DNA of 64,000 nt from G965200765 sp965200765 (GTDB lineage: Bacteria; Pseudomonadota; Gammaproteobacteria; Arenicellales; JAJDZL01), in NCBI GenBank assembly GCA_965200765.1, contig OZ241380.1, forward strand, positions 434,001 to 498,000. Direction: 5' to 3'. Below, piece by piece: positions 35,189 through 44,827 of this stretch. A program made the translations under genes and the position numbers. Numbering within the stretch: the stretch's first letter is position 1; each line of letters begins with the position of its first letter. Under the pieces are notes generated by a model, which did not search any database, was not told the DNA's origin, and worked only from the letters and a program-made list of their open reading frames with translations.

Positions 35189-36133
35189 ATGGATTTCAAG
35201 ATTTATATTGATGGTCAGGCAGGGACAACTGCACTACGTATTCGGGAGTTGCTGGCACACCATGAAGGCCTTGAAGTATTACGATTGCCAGATGCCGAGA
35301 GAAAAAATGAAGCGGAGCGCAAGCAAATTATTTCAGAATCTGACTTGATTATTTTGTGCTTGCCGGATGATGCGGCGGTAGAGTCAGCGGGTTGGGCATC
35401 AGAAGCAGGTGTGCGGGTTATTGATGCCAGTACGGCGCATCGCGTGGCAGATGATTGGGTATACGGGGTGCCCGAGATGACACCCGAAGCGAGAGACTCA
35501 ATTCGAGAAGCAAGTCGAGTTTCCAATCCCGGATGCTATCCGACTGCATTCATTTTGCTGATGCGTCCTCTGGTCGATGATGGAGTCATTGACATTGGTT
35601 CACCGATATCCATTCATGCGTTGTCGGGCTACTCAGGGGGTGGTCGGCAGTTGATCGAGAAGTGGGAAGATCCGGAAACAGATTTGCCGACTCTGCCTTA
35701 TTCTGCACCGTATGCACTTGAACGTGTACACAAGCATATTGCGGAGATGATGCAACATACCGGATTACAGGCGGAACCGCTGTTTGCACCACGAGTTGGG
35801 CCATTCGTTCAAGGCATGCGCGTAGAGATTCCATTGCACAAATCGCTTGGGTTCAGTGCCGATGATGTTTGGAAAGTACTGGATGAACGCTATCGAGATG
35901 AACCGTTTGTCCAAGTGAATCCGCCAGTTGATGACGCGGTCAACGAAGGGAGATTTGATCCGCGCCATTGCAATGGCACCAATCGAATTGAGTTGAACGT
36001 TTGCAATCACCCCTCCGGACATGTATTGTTGATTGCGATTCTGGACAATTTAGGGAAGGGTGCTAGTGGGGCCGCAGTGCAATCCTTGAACCTGATGCTG
36101 GGGTTTGACGAAGAAGCCGGATTGGTTGTTTGA
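35189..36133 (+). CDS. argC: N-acetyl-gamma-glutamyl-phosphate reductase (short type)
   Basis: The 314-residue NADPH enzyme of arginine synthesis begins IYIDGQAGTTALRIRE and has the catalytic cysteine in SNPGCYPTAF. It is the short ArgC type of about 310 residues. The ATG at 35189 has GAGGG eight bases upstream; GTG at 35174, overlapping the potA stop, is an alternative. Its place at the end of the transporter operon may be chance or may link arginine/polyamine supply with uptake. Confidence 0.9.
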   Translation: MDFKIYIDGQAGTTALRIRELLAHHEGLEVLRLPDAERKNEAERKQIISESDLIILCLPDDAAVESAGWASEAGVRVIDASTAHRVADDWVYGVPEMTPEARDSIREASRVSNPGCYPTAFILLMRPLVDDGVIDIGSPISIHALSGYSGGGRQLIEKWEDPETDLPTLPYSAPYALERVHKHIAEMMQHTGLQAEPLFAPRVGPFVQGMRVEIPLHKSLGFSADDVWKVLDERYRDEPFVQVNPPVDDAVNEGRFDPRHCNGTNRIELNVCNHPSGHVLLIAILDNLGKGASGAAVQSLNLMLGFDEEAGLVV

Positions 36134-36546
36134 AGTGCGATAGCTATGCACGAAGGGTAGTAATGGACCCAAGCAGGACGACTAATCGTTGAGTTGATAT
36201 TCTTGGCTATAGTGCTTGTAAGTACTTGATTAAAATACTAATCTTCCAAAATTGACTACGACCGACTTACGGTTTAACAGATGGTACTATCTTGATTCAA
36301 GGAGAATTCGTTTGGTGCTGAATTCTGGTAGAATACTCCTCGGTGCCTAAGTGGCCCCCTCTCCCCCACACATCACCTGAACCTTATACTTAGTACCATC
36401 CGCCCTGCAATATCAACTAGACGCAGATATGGTGAGTGTCCAGATATCTCTTGGTGATCATGAGCAATTTTGATGGCGCAGTTCGATATGGAGAGCCTCT
36501 CTCCTTTTGAGAATGAAGCCTATAATATAATCAAAATATTTAATCC
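36134..36546. other. Non-coding stretch at the entry to the accessory island
   Basis: About 410 bases with no supported gene. A C-rich patch (CCCCCTCTCCCCCAC) lies near 36355. From here rightward the composition turns AT-rich and mobile-element debris becomes common. Confidence 0.5.
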
Positions 36547-36576
36547 TTGACAAATGGTTCAATTTGTGATTACAAT
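36547..36576 (+). promoter_or_regulatory. Sigma-70-type promoter before the DGQHR gene
   Basis: TTGACA at 36547-36552 and TACAAT at 36571-36576 are separated by 18 bases. The gene starts 42 bases later, with GGAG as ribosome site. Confidence 0.65.
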
Positions 36577-36617
36577 ATCAGAACATAAATTTTAATCACA
36601 TTCATATGGAGTAAATT

Positions 36618-37751
36618 ATGAATAAATCAAAAGTTCGTGTAGTACATGGACCAACTTTGCGAAATAAAATCAAGACAGTAGTAGGCGTCATGCCAGCTGA
36701 AACCTTGGTCAGACATCATTGCGTCCCTCATCGCAACATCTATAAAGCGGAAGGGTATCAACGAAATCCAACAAATGCTAGGGTCAATGAGCTTGCGAGT
36801 GAACTGAAACGTCAGTCAGTGGATTTACCCACCTCAGTGTTGTTGAATATACGTGACGTTAAGGAGGATGAACTTCTAATAAAATCTCGTAATGACAACT
36901 ATATACTCAGTCTTGACCCGGAAAAGGCATCTGGTGAACATCGATTGTATGTAGTAGATGGCCAGCATCGGATTTGTGCGTTGAAAAAGGCAATTGAAGA
37001 GCATGGGGCAGATATCCAAAATGTCAAGATTCCGTTTGTTTGCATGCTAGGTGCCAGTGAGTTTAACGAAATGGAGCAATTTCATGTTGTAAATTCAAAT
37101 GCCAAATCTGTAAGAACTGACTTGGCATTGGACTTGCTCAAATCACGGGCTGAAATGGATCCGGATTTTGCGTATTTGGTTGAGAGGAAAGGCAAAAAAT
37201 GGCAGGTGGATGCCCAGATTCTTACAGAGAGATTGGCAATGTCATCAGGTGTTTGGAAAGATAAAATTCGACTACCCAATGAACCGTCGAGAGGTACTAT
37301 TGTACCATCTGCATCCTTTGTACGTTCTCTAAAGCCTCTTCTCGCACAACCAACTTTGTTCAAGAGCATTAAAACTGTTGAGAGGCAGGCTCAAGTAATT
37401 GATGCTTACTGGAATGCAATTAGAAGAGTGTTGCCAGATGCATTTGAAGAACCCGCTTCGTACAGTATTCAAAAAGGTGTTGGGGTTGAAGTGCTTCATG
37501 CCATACTCCCTGTCGTATTTGATTGTGTTCGGTCAACCAGTGGTTCATTATTCAAACCTGAATCATATATCCCCACGATTGACAGTGCGTTAAAGGATCT
37601 TGAGGGGTTAAACGGTGACGGTTTGATGGTTCAAGGTGAGATGTTTTGGAGATCTGGACATGCCGGTGCTGCTGGTACTTACACTTCAACAGCTGGAAAA
37701 CAACGCTTGGCCGAATATCTATTAAAACTACTGCCTGATATAGATGTATAA
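36618..37751 (+). CDS. DGQHR-domain protein (DndB-like)
   Basis: The 377-residue protein carries DGQHR at residues 114-118 in VVDGQHRICALKKA, preceded by the conserved YQRNPTNARVNELASEL segment near 47-63. DGQHR proteins resemble ParB/Srx-fold proteins and include DndB, regulator of DNA phosphorothioation, as well as members in other DNA-modification and defence loci. None of the dnd genes is beside it, so it is an orphan. It has its own promoter and is followed by more than 1 kb of debris before the ubiquitin-like operon; a link between the two is not shown. Confidence 0.75.
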   Translation: MNKSKVRVVHGPTLRNKIKTVVGVMPAETLVRHHCVPHRNIYKAEGYQRNPTNARVNELASELKRQSVDLPTSVLLNIRDVKEDELLIKSRNDNYILSLDPEKASGEHRLYVVDGQHRICALKKAIEEHGADIQNVKIPFVCMLGASEFNEMEQFHVVNSNAKSVRTDLALDLLKSRAEMDPDFAYLVERKGKKWQVDAQILTERLAMSSGVWKDKIRLPNEPSRGTIVPSASFVRSLKPLLAQPTLFKSIKTVERQAQVIDAYWNAIRRVLPDAFEEPASYSIQKGVGVEVLHAILPVVFDCVRSTSGSLFKPESYIPTIDSALKDLEGLNGDGLMVQGEMFWRSGHAGAAGTYTSTAGKQRLAEYLLKLLPDIDV

Positions 37752-38437
37752 ATTTGAGGAAAAGTTTGGCTGTGAAAGCAGTTTGCGCCGAGGAGTTGAC
37801 GAATCCGCATTGTTGCAATGCGGATTTGTCACTCAAACTCGGTTGCAATGCGAGTAATCACGATGATTGTAATCTCGTGTACTCAATGTCTCTGGTAGAA
37901 TCGAGTGAAGTTGAATTGGCGGACAAGGTGCTTCATTGGTTTGGAAGTTTCACAAATGGCGTGGGAGCATTGGTTGCAAACGCTCGTGTCACGGCGTGAA
38001 CCGCGCGCAGGTAGTTGGGCACTGTCGTGTAGCCACCCACCCATCTTCACGAGGTCCCGGTACAGACGACCACCCGACAAATACTCTTTCCAAGGGGGTT
38101 ATCAAACTCGCACGACTACCACAACACCGCAGGGACCTTGCGGCACTTGCTTGAAATTTGTTAGCCGGCAACACGGAAAACCTCGCACAAAGCCTCTGCA
38201 TTGTCGGCCAAGACCTTTTCACACCGCAATCAAACCCAGCATGTCAGCAATTTCATCTTGAAAAATTTCAAACGAGAATTATTTATAATAGTAAGTCAGT
38301 TGAATCGAATCCGATCTCCTATGTAATATTTTCCTTGATTCTCGCTTAAAGCGCTGAAAAATCAATGCAGAGGGTGGAGGAAAGAAACACCTCCCTTAGG
38401 ATTTTCGGTACAATACCTTCTCATTAAAAATTCATCC
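37752..38437. other. Debris, partly repeated at 46880-47000
   Basis: No gene was seen. A segment around 37996-38090 shares blocks GTCGTGTAG and GTACAGACGAC with 46880-46990, in the same order. Both copies lie beside IS1380-like transposase fragments, so they are probably parts of one element type. Confidence 0.45.
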
Positions 38438-38450
38438 GGGAGGTGTCCTA

Positions 38451-38880
38451 ATGAAACAGATGAGCAGTATACAAAGTCCGGCTCGCAATGTCGAGTATGA
38501 TTTCATGGATGCGAAGTTGACGGGTTGCGGCGGCGTGTCGTTTGCGACACATTTGGCGAAGGAAAGCGGACTATGTAGTTTGCTGGAAACGGGGCTGAAC
38601 GGCACGTTGAAAATACGCCGGCGCAACGCCACGGAGGCGCAGAGCCTAATGTCGCAGGTATATTTGCTATTGATGGGCAGTGTGCTGTAAGAGATGCTTT
38701 GCGATCGCATGAAGGCGGTGGTTCTGGGTGAGTACAACGGTGCAATGGTCTACAATCCATCGTTGTGTTCATTATTGTGGCACTACAGTGTTTCGGCGCG
38801 TACTTGCTGTGTGTATCGTACGAAGAACAAGAGCAAGGTGAAGTGTCTGTATTGCTATATTTTTTCATATATCCAACGAG
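38451..38880 (+). pseudogene. IS1380-like transposase relic (N-terminal part)
   Basis: The frame opens with GGAGGTG and ATG and reads DAKLTGCGGVSFATHLAKESGL (first 20 residues shown in parts), like the LTxxGGLxLxAxxLRRxGL opening of IS1380-type transposases. A stop after LLLMGSVL ends it at 79 residues. The continuation MLCDRMKAVVLGEYNGA is in another frame. A second relic lies at 46510-46830. Confidence 0.5.
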
Positions 38881-38891
38881 GTGATGCATAA

Positions 38892-39251
38892 ATGAATACA
38901 GAAGATGGAATATTGTCTTCCGTTGAGTCGGGAGTAAATTCGGATCCCTTAGATCCAAATCAACAGGATAAATCTGACCAACACCCTCTTAGAACAAAAG
39001 ATTTCACGATCACGATTGATCTAAACGAAATCAAAGTTTCCGAAGACTCTTTAGTTGATGGAAATTTGACCGGTGCACAACTACGTGAATTAGTATATCC
39101 ACGAATAGACAAATCTTGGGATTTATATGAGATGATGCTAGGGGGGACAGACAGGAAAATCGAAGATTCTGACATTGTTAAGATATCTGATTGGCAGCGT
39201 TTCTTCTCTGCACCTACACAGATCAATCCAGGGAACCTGATAGTGCAATAG
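38892..39251 (+). CDS. Ubiquitin-like protein (multiubiquitin-family, single domain)
   Basis: The 119-residue protein has a disordered N-terminus (1-34) and one beta-grasp domain (about 37-113). The pattern is FTITIDLNEIKVSEDSL, then LTGAQLRELV, SWDLYEMM and WQRFFSAPTQINPG, as in bacterial multiubiquitin-domain proteins found beside E1/E2 genes. The tail is PGNLIVQ and has no terminal Gly-Gly, so either it is trimmed after the glycine or conjugation uses another end. It is the first gene of a four-gene conjugation locus; the E2-like gene begins two bases after its stop. Function as a protein tag in phage defence is inferred. Confidence 0.75.
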   Translation: MNTEDGILSSVESGVNSDPLDPNQQDKSDQHPLRTKDFTITIDLNEIKVSEDSLVDGNLTGAQLRELVYPRIDKSWDLYEMMLGGTDRKIEDSDIVKISDWQRFFSAPTQINPGNLIVQ

Positions 39252-39253
39252 AG

Positions 39254-39640
39254 ATGTTACCTCTGATAGATGAAAATTATCTGACGGAGCAGTTTTCACA
39301 ACATTCCGTGTCAACTGAAGATGGCGTGATTTGCGTAGTCGTTTCAAACTTTGTCATACCTGTAGGTTTTCGTCAAAATAGAGCAGATCTGCTACTCCGT
39401 TTATCATCCGGGTATCCTGATGTACCACCGGATATGTGGTGGTTCTCACCAGCAATTCAGCGCGTGGACCGAAGCTCTATACCGTACGCTGATGTTGAGG
39501 AATACCATTTGGGAAGAACATGGCAACGATGGTCTAGACATTTGGACCAGCATCTTTGGCGTAGCGGGGTAGATTCATTGCAAAGTTATATAACTCTTGT
39601 GGAAAAAGAACTTAGGTCTGTCGTAAAAGGTGTAGTATGA
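39254..39640 (+). CDS. E2-like conjugating enzyme (Prok-E2 family E type)
   Basis: The 128-residue protein shows an E2-like core: LLLRLSSGYPDVPPDMWWFSP corresponds to the E2 YPxxPPxxxF region (quoted pieces: SGYPDVPPDMWWF), followed by GRTWQRWSRHLDQHLW. The only cysteine, C27, lies in an early strand and not where the E2 catalytic cysteine belongs. At the expected place the sequence is WQRWSRH, offering S94. This suggests either a non-thioester chemistry or a non-catalytic adaptor. I chose ATG 39254 because it follows the ubiquitin-like stop by two bases; an earlier ATG at 39191 would lie within that gene. The stop overlaps the E1 start (ATGA). Confidence 0.72.
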   Translation: MLPLIDENYLTEQFSQHSVSTEDGVICVVVSNFVIPVGFRQNRADLLLRLSSGYPDVPPDMWWFSPAIQRVDRSSIPYADVEEYHLGRTWQRWSRHLDQHLWRSGVDSLQSYITLVEKELRSVVKGVV

Positions 39641-41019
39641 CAGTTACACTTGTGTTGCCTGAGCAAATTGCAACCCAGATCATTGAGAAGTCAAACTTAT
39701 CGGTTGAATCCGCCGGGGTGCTTCTTGCAATTCTACATACAACATCAACAGGTGATATTCGACTATTGGCGAGAGAAATGTTTTGGGTACCGCCAAGTGC
39801 CTACAAACAGCAGAGAGCAACAACAATGTCAATCACACCTGATGGATACATCCATGCATTAGCTGTCGCAGAAACACAAAATGCTGTTCCAATTTGGTTC
39901 CATACACATCCCGGAAGGAATTCTGCGCCGATTCAGAGTGTGTGTGATAAGAAAGTTGATGAAGAAATCTCAGCTTTGTTTCAATTACGTAGCGGCACAG
40001 ATTACTATGGAATCATGATTACTTCTCCTAGAGACGACTTCATAGTTTATAGCGGAAGTTTGAAATATCGGAGTAACACTCCAATTCCAATCAATAGGCT
40101 TTGGTCACTGGGCAAAAGATGGAGGCTGATAAGTTCCTTTGACAATAGCAATTCTGAACCTGACCCGATGTTTGATCGTAATATTTGTGCGTTTGGCACC
40201 GATATTCAAAGAATTATTGGCGCGTTGAGAATAGCAATAGTTGGAACTGGTGGAACGGGTTCAGCAGTTGCAGAGCAATTGGTACGGCTTGGTGTAAGAG
40301 ATTTGATTCTTGTGGATTCTGACCGACTAAGCAAAAGTAACATAACCCGTGTTTACGGTTCAACTCCCAAAGATGTAGGTTTGCCCAAAGTTGATGTATT
40401 GCGTTATCACCTGAGACAGATAGCACCTGATTTGTTATGTAAAGGACTCAGATCGAAAGTAACTGTTGAATCAGTCGCTCGCGAATTGAGTGGTTGCGAT
40501 CTCATCTTTGGGTGTACGGATGATAATGCAGGCCGGTTAGTTCTTTCGCGTCTTTCCACATATTTCTTGATCCCTGTTATTGATCTAGGTGTGGTTCTAA
40601 GTAGCGACAAACATGAAAAACTGGAGGGAATTTTTGGTCGCGTAACAACCATGTATCCCGGGGTAGCCTGTATGGTTTGTCGAAACCGAATTGATATAGC
40701 CCGTGCATCTGCTGAACTAAAGACTTCTGAGGAACGTATTAAGCTGGCTGACGAGGGTTATGCACCTGCACTTGATGAAGTTGACCCAGCAGTTGTGTCA
40801 TTTACAACATCAGTTGCCTCAACTGCTGTGAGCGAGCTTCTTGAACGGTTGATTGGTTTTGGGTCTAGTTACGTTTCTAGTGAAGTTTTGCTTCGGCTAC
40901 ATGAAAAGGAGTATTCTACCAATCATGTTGAGCCATGTAAGGGACACTACTGTCATTCAGTCGAAGGTAAGTGGGGAATAGGTGTAACTGAACCGTTCCT
41001 TGAACAGATTTGGGCTTGA
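39637..41019 (+). CDS. JAB/JAMM isopeptidase fused to ThiF/E1-like activating enzyme
   Basis: The 460-residue fusion has an N-terminal JAMM metalloprotease (E47, H89 and H91 in WFHTHPG, S101 and D104; two residues longer than usual between His and Asp). A ThiF/E1 domain follows, with nucleotide loop VGTGGTGSA (202-210), DSDRLSKSNITR with arginine 238, and DLIFGCTDD. A zinc site is suggested by C345/C348 and C434/C439. Between these cysteine pairs, where E1 enzymes carry the catalytic cysteine, there is none (DEGYAPALDEVDPAVVSF), so a thioester step is doubtful. One protein can thus both activate and remove or mature the modifier. It follows the E2-like gene with a four-base overlap. Confidence 0.8.
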   Translation: MTVTLVLPEQIATQIIEKSNLSVESAGVLLAILHTTSTGDIRLLAREMFWVPPSAYKQQRATTMSITPDGYIHALAVAETQNAVPIWFHTHPGRNSAPIQSVCDKKVDEEISALFQLRSGTDYYGIMITSPRDDFIVYSGSLKYRSNTPIPINRLWSLGKRWRLISSFDNSNSEPDPMFDRNICAFGTDIQRIIGALRIAIVGTGGTGSAVAEQLVRLGVRDLILVDSDRLSKSNITRVYGSTPKDVGLPKVDVLRYHLRQIAPDLLCKGLRSKVTVESVARELSGCDLIFGCTDDNAGRLVLSRLSTYFLIPVIDLGVVLSSDKHEKLEGIFGRVTTMYPGVACMVCRNRIDIARASAELKTSEERIKLADEGYAPALDEVDPAVVSFTTSVASTAVSELLERLIGFGSSYVSSEVLLRLHEKEYSTNHVEPCKGHYCHSVEGKWGIGVTEPFLEQIWA

Positions 41020-41221
41020 GCATGATTAGCAATTTTAGGAACAATTTAGTATCCCCAGTTGGAATTCTATATTGGTTACCATGGTTGCAACTTCGACGTT
41101 GGCGAATTTCACAGAGTTTTGAGATTACTGATGAAGTTCCAGGGCAATTTTTCAAGAAAGTCCAAAACATTGTCACTAATTTATTCATTCAGAAAACACT
41201 TTACGGTTACAGGAGTAAGCA
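41020..41221. other. Gap between E1 and protease genes with possible relic
   Basis: In one frame (from 41059) the sequence reads MEFYIGYHGCNFDVGEFHRVL, seen here only in part as YIGYHGC. This resembles the opening of small toxin-like proteins that begin VGYHGCD. The frame has no proper ribosome site and overlaps the next start, so it is probably a relic. Confidence 0.3.
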
Positions 41222-42181
41222 ATGGAAAAATCAATAGATGAAAAGAAAAATGTCGAATCTGTTGACGAACAGAACAATCAATTATCAGATGATTCTGAAC
41301 AGATTTATGAAAGAACACCGATGTATGTGACTAAACATTCATCGCGATATCAAAGGCAAGATTTAATTCGTACAATAGAGAACAAAACAGGGCGCACACT
41401 ACTATGTTTCATAGCTGGAAATCAATGTCGAATTAATCGAGATGATGTTATCGGATTTGTCGAATTGCTTTATAAAGTTTCTTTCACAGAGAAGATTGAT
41501 TTAATGATTCATACACTTGGAGGGGAAATTGATGCAGCTGAAAAAATCGTAAAGATGTTACAGGCGAAGATTGGATTTTCAGAAGATTCAGCCAAATTGC
41601 AAAATGGTGAGGAACTACCCTTTCGTGTTATCGTGCCCGATTATGCAAAGAGTGCAGGTACACTAATTGCACTTGGTGCAAATAGTATTGTCATGAGTGA
41701 TTCATCAGAACTTGGTACCATTGACCCGCAAGTTCAATTGCGGGACAGTTTTGGGAATATTTCAATGTTTTCTGTTTTTGATTACATTAATGCTTATGAA
41801 GAGTTTGAACAACGCCTATACGACAATCCCGATAGTTCTCCTGATAGGATCATGTTTGCAAGATTTGAACCATATCGCTTATACCAGATCAGGGCAATTA
41901 AGGAACGAATGAGAGTATGTGCAGAAGCTACAGTTAAAAGGCAAGGAGGGCCATTTACTCGAATTGTGACTGATCTCATGGACACAAAATTATTTAAATC
42001 TCATTCGCAAGCGATTGATTGGATTGATGCACAGAAAATTGGCCTAAACATAGAATACTTGCCATTTAGAAATCCCTTATGGATGGACTACTGGACACTT
42101 TATTGCTTAATTTGCAAAGCAATAAACACGGATCAAAGAATATTTGAGTCTCGATTTGTTTCATATATTCCAGAGCGTTAG
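41222..42181 (+). CDS. SDH-family (ClpP/SppA-fold) serine protease
   Basis: The 319-residue protein has the crotonase/ClpP-type fold of the SDH_sah family. HTLGGEIDAAEKIVKML is followed by the nucleophile loop DYAKSAGTLIALGA with serine 144 and then SELGTIDPQV. No signal peptide or clear membrane segment is seen, so it acts in the cytoplasm. AGGAG precedes the ATG. Placed 200 bases after the JAB-E1 gene on the same strand, it is probably part of the ubiquitin-like system, either maturing the modifier or degrading tagged proteins. An intact decayed IS5-family copy follows it. Confidence 0.78.
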   Translation: MEKSIDEKKNVESVDEQNNQLSDDSEQIYERTPMYVTKHSSRYQRQDLIRTIENKTGRTLLCFIAGNQCRINRDDVIGFVELLYKVSFTEKIDLMIHTLGGEIDAAEKIVKMLQAKIGFSEDSAKLQNGEELPFRVIVPDYAKSAGTLIALGANSIVMSDSSELGTIDPQVQLRDSFGNISMFSVFDYINAYEEFEQRLYDNPDSSPDRIMFARFEPYRLYQIRAIKERMRVCAEATVKRQGGPFTRIVTDLMDTKLFKSHSQAIDWIDAQKIGLNIEYLPFRNPLWMDYWTLYCLICKAINTDQRIFESRFVSYIPER

Positions 42182-42217
42182 TTTTATATTTGTTAAGTTA
42201 CTTTTTCGACATAAATA

Positions 42218-43740
42218 GTCAGTCCTGAAAAACTAATTTCGTGTTGTACAATGATTTGATTGAAGAATCAATTCAAGAAATTGCGAAATAAGCAAGCATG
42301 AAATTGCAAGGAATTGTATAATCACTGCTTGATTTCTTGCAATATCCAGGAGAAGAAAATGACCCCAACCAAGCCCAAGTCGCTGCATCAAAGTAAAATG
42401 TTTCGCATTGCCCTGGACTACGCCTGTCGGCCGAACTATCCGCTGGTGAAGCTGGCCGAGCATATTCCTTGGGAAATGTTCAAGAATCATTTCGGAGAAC
42501 TGTATTGCCCGGACAGTGGTCGTCCCGGTCTTCCGATTCGAGTGATGGTGGGTCTGCTGCTCAAGCATACCGCGGCTTGTCTGATGAAGAAGTTGTTGAG
42601 TGGTGGCTGGACAGTCCGTATGCGCAAAAATTTTGCGGGGAGACGCTTTTTCAGCAGGAGTCGCAACTGGATGCGAGCAGTCTGTCTTGATTTCGCATGC
42701 GCATCGGCGAATCGGGAAGCGAGTTGATCTTGAAGTCCACGGTGATGGCAGGATTGGCCACGGGTGCGTTGAAGAAAAGCGACATGAAGCGTGTGACGGT
42801 GGATACCACGGTGCAGGAGAAGGCGGTGACGTATCCGACGGATGCGAAATTGCTGAACCGGGTACGCGAGCGTCTGCTGAAGAAAGCTCATGCGGCGGGT
42901 TTGAAGCTTTGCCAAAGCTATGTGCGAGTGGGTCCGAAGCGACTTTTCAAGGTGAATCGCTATGGGCATGCGCGTCAAATGAAGCGGATGAAGGGGGAGG
43001 TGAAGAAGTTGCGCACGATTTTTGGTCGTGTGGTGCGTGATGTGGAGCGAAAAGTCGACCAGATTGCGAATCCTCGTGTTCAGCAGTTGGCGGAGTCGCA
43101 TCTGAAGCTGGCCAAACGCGTGATGGCACAAGAGAAAACAAGCAAGAACAAGGTATACAGTGCGAATGCACCGGAGGTGGAGTGCATCAGCAAGGGCAAG
43201 GTTCACAAGCGCTACGAATTCGGTGTGAAAGTGGGGGTTGCGGTGACCAATCGAAGCAATTTCGTGTTGGGTGGTCTGGTGTTTCCGGGCAATCCGTATA
43301 ATGGTCATACGTTGTCGACCCAGCTTGGTCAGGTTGAGCGGATTACTGGAACCAAAGCCGCAAGAAGTGTTTGTGGACCGTAGCTATCGCGGTCACAGTG
43401 TGACGGATTCTCAGGTATTCATTTCCGGTCAAAAGCGCGGCGTGAATGCACGGCTGAAGCGTCTGCTCAAGCGCCGATAGGCGACCGGGCCGGTGATCGG
43501 GCACCTCAAGAACGACGGACTGCTGGGGCGAAATTACCTGAAAGGCACCGAAGGCGACCAGATGAATGCGATGCTGAGTTGTGCGGGGCACAACATGCGC
43601 ATAATCCTGAAGAAAAACAGGATTATTTGCGGCGACTATTTTCTTGCTTCGGGCCGGAGAAAACAATGTCATTTCTCGCTTTCCGGAGATATTGTCAACC
43701 TGCCTGAAAACTCCCTGAAACAGGGTTTTTCAGGGCCGAC
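42218..43740 (+). mobile_element. IS5-family insertion sequence, decayed second copy
   Basis: It matches the complete element at 2750-4304 over its whole length (1523 bp here). The left end reads GTCAGTCCTGAAAAACT and the right end GGGTTTTTCAGGGCCGAC. Only TA is repeated at both flanks. Small deletions and point changes break the transposase, so it is an older insertion. Confidence 0.9.
42359..43707 (+). pseudogene. IS5-family transposase, broken by frameshifts and stops
   Basis: The ATG and its AGGAG match the intact copy. A four-base loss near 42555-42575 shifts the frame, and a TGA replaces an arginine codon near 42687. Extra bases near 43355 shift it again, and a TAG lies before the last catalytic glutamate. 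Most of the protein is still recognisable in pieces (42697-43383 is the longest). Confidence 0.9.
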
Positions 43741-44519
43741 TAGGTACACATCGGCCAGCTTCTAAGGGTCCGCATCGCTGGCTAGTTGAAGGTCCCCAAC
43801 GCGGAGAATCCGTTTGTTGTACTCCCGGTACGCGGTGCTTGGGTACTTCGCACCGGATACTTGCGAACAGTTTTGCGGCCGTAGCACGCCTAGCGGGCTA
43901 TCTTGCTAATGCTCAACCCTTTAAACTCAATGAATGTATCATGCGAATCTCGAATGGATCTTTCATTTGCTCGGGTCTTCTTCGATTTTTGGTCGAATAC
44001 TGGAAGCCTTGGAGCATACAGAAAAATTCGATTTCTTGACACGCACCCCGTTCGCGAGTGTGCGTGTCAAAACCTGAAATTGGGGAATCTTGTATTGGAA
44101 CTTCTGGGATTTTAATGTTGATATTGACAGTCAATTTCAATTTGCCAAGTTTTTCTAGCACACGAATCACAAGTCTGCTCGCAGGTTCCCCGATCGCGCT
44201 CTGTTAATCCCTCATTCAAGCGCTCGACCGCCCTAGCTTCCGTGAAACACCGTCGCTCAAACACTCGCAACTGCCTTCAATGAACAAGTCTCGCAAGCGA
44301 TACAAAGTTTGTTTTGACAGACCCGCTTTACGAGGTAGCGACACTACCGAATTTTCGTAGCGAACCGCCGTCAATGCTCAGTGCAGGTGATGCTTTTCGC
44401 TGATTTTTTACTATTCCCATGACAATCCTCCGTTGGACGACATTGAAAAATACACCAGCACTATTGCGTGTCCCATTAACTCGGTTCAAGCCATTTATTT
44501 GCTAATCTCAAAAAAATTG
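43741..44519. other. Non-coding debris with one strong inverted repeat
   Basis: No gene was recognised. TTGACACGCAC at 44036-44046 is perfectly repeated in inverse at 44060-44070, with a 13-base loop. The origin is unknown; it may be a terminator or the end of an element. Confidence 0.45.
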
Positions 44520-44548
44520 TTGACATTATTTCACATTTTTGTTATTGT
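44520..44548 (+). promoter_or_regulatory. Sigma-70-type promoter upstream of the KAP gene
   Basis: TTGACA (44520-44525) and TATTGT (44543-44548) are 17 bases apart. The KAP gene starts 280 bases later, so the leader would be long, or another promoter is used. Confidence 0.45.
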
Positions 44549-44827
44549 AGGCTAGCTATTATTCGAAACAGTCTTGCGGCCGACCTTCCAGGTGGGTGGT
44601 TAGATGATGTGAGAGAATGAAGATCGCTGGTATTAGTGGTTGTTTGATTGCTTAGAGTGGTATGCTTGTTTAGTTTGGTAAATTGTTCACAAAATTTTGA
44701 TGTGGCATGCAGAAATTCCAAGAGCGACTTATTCAAAGTTGGTCCTCGACAAAGCACAAAACTACTAAACAGTTATCTAAAACAGTGGTATTAACCATAT
44801 ATTGATGCAAAATGAGGAGATTTTTAA

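Noticed and set aside
42487..43308. 273-codon minus-strand open frame
   Set aside because: Shadow of the decayed IS5 transposase, matching the shadow of the intact copy.
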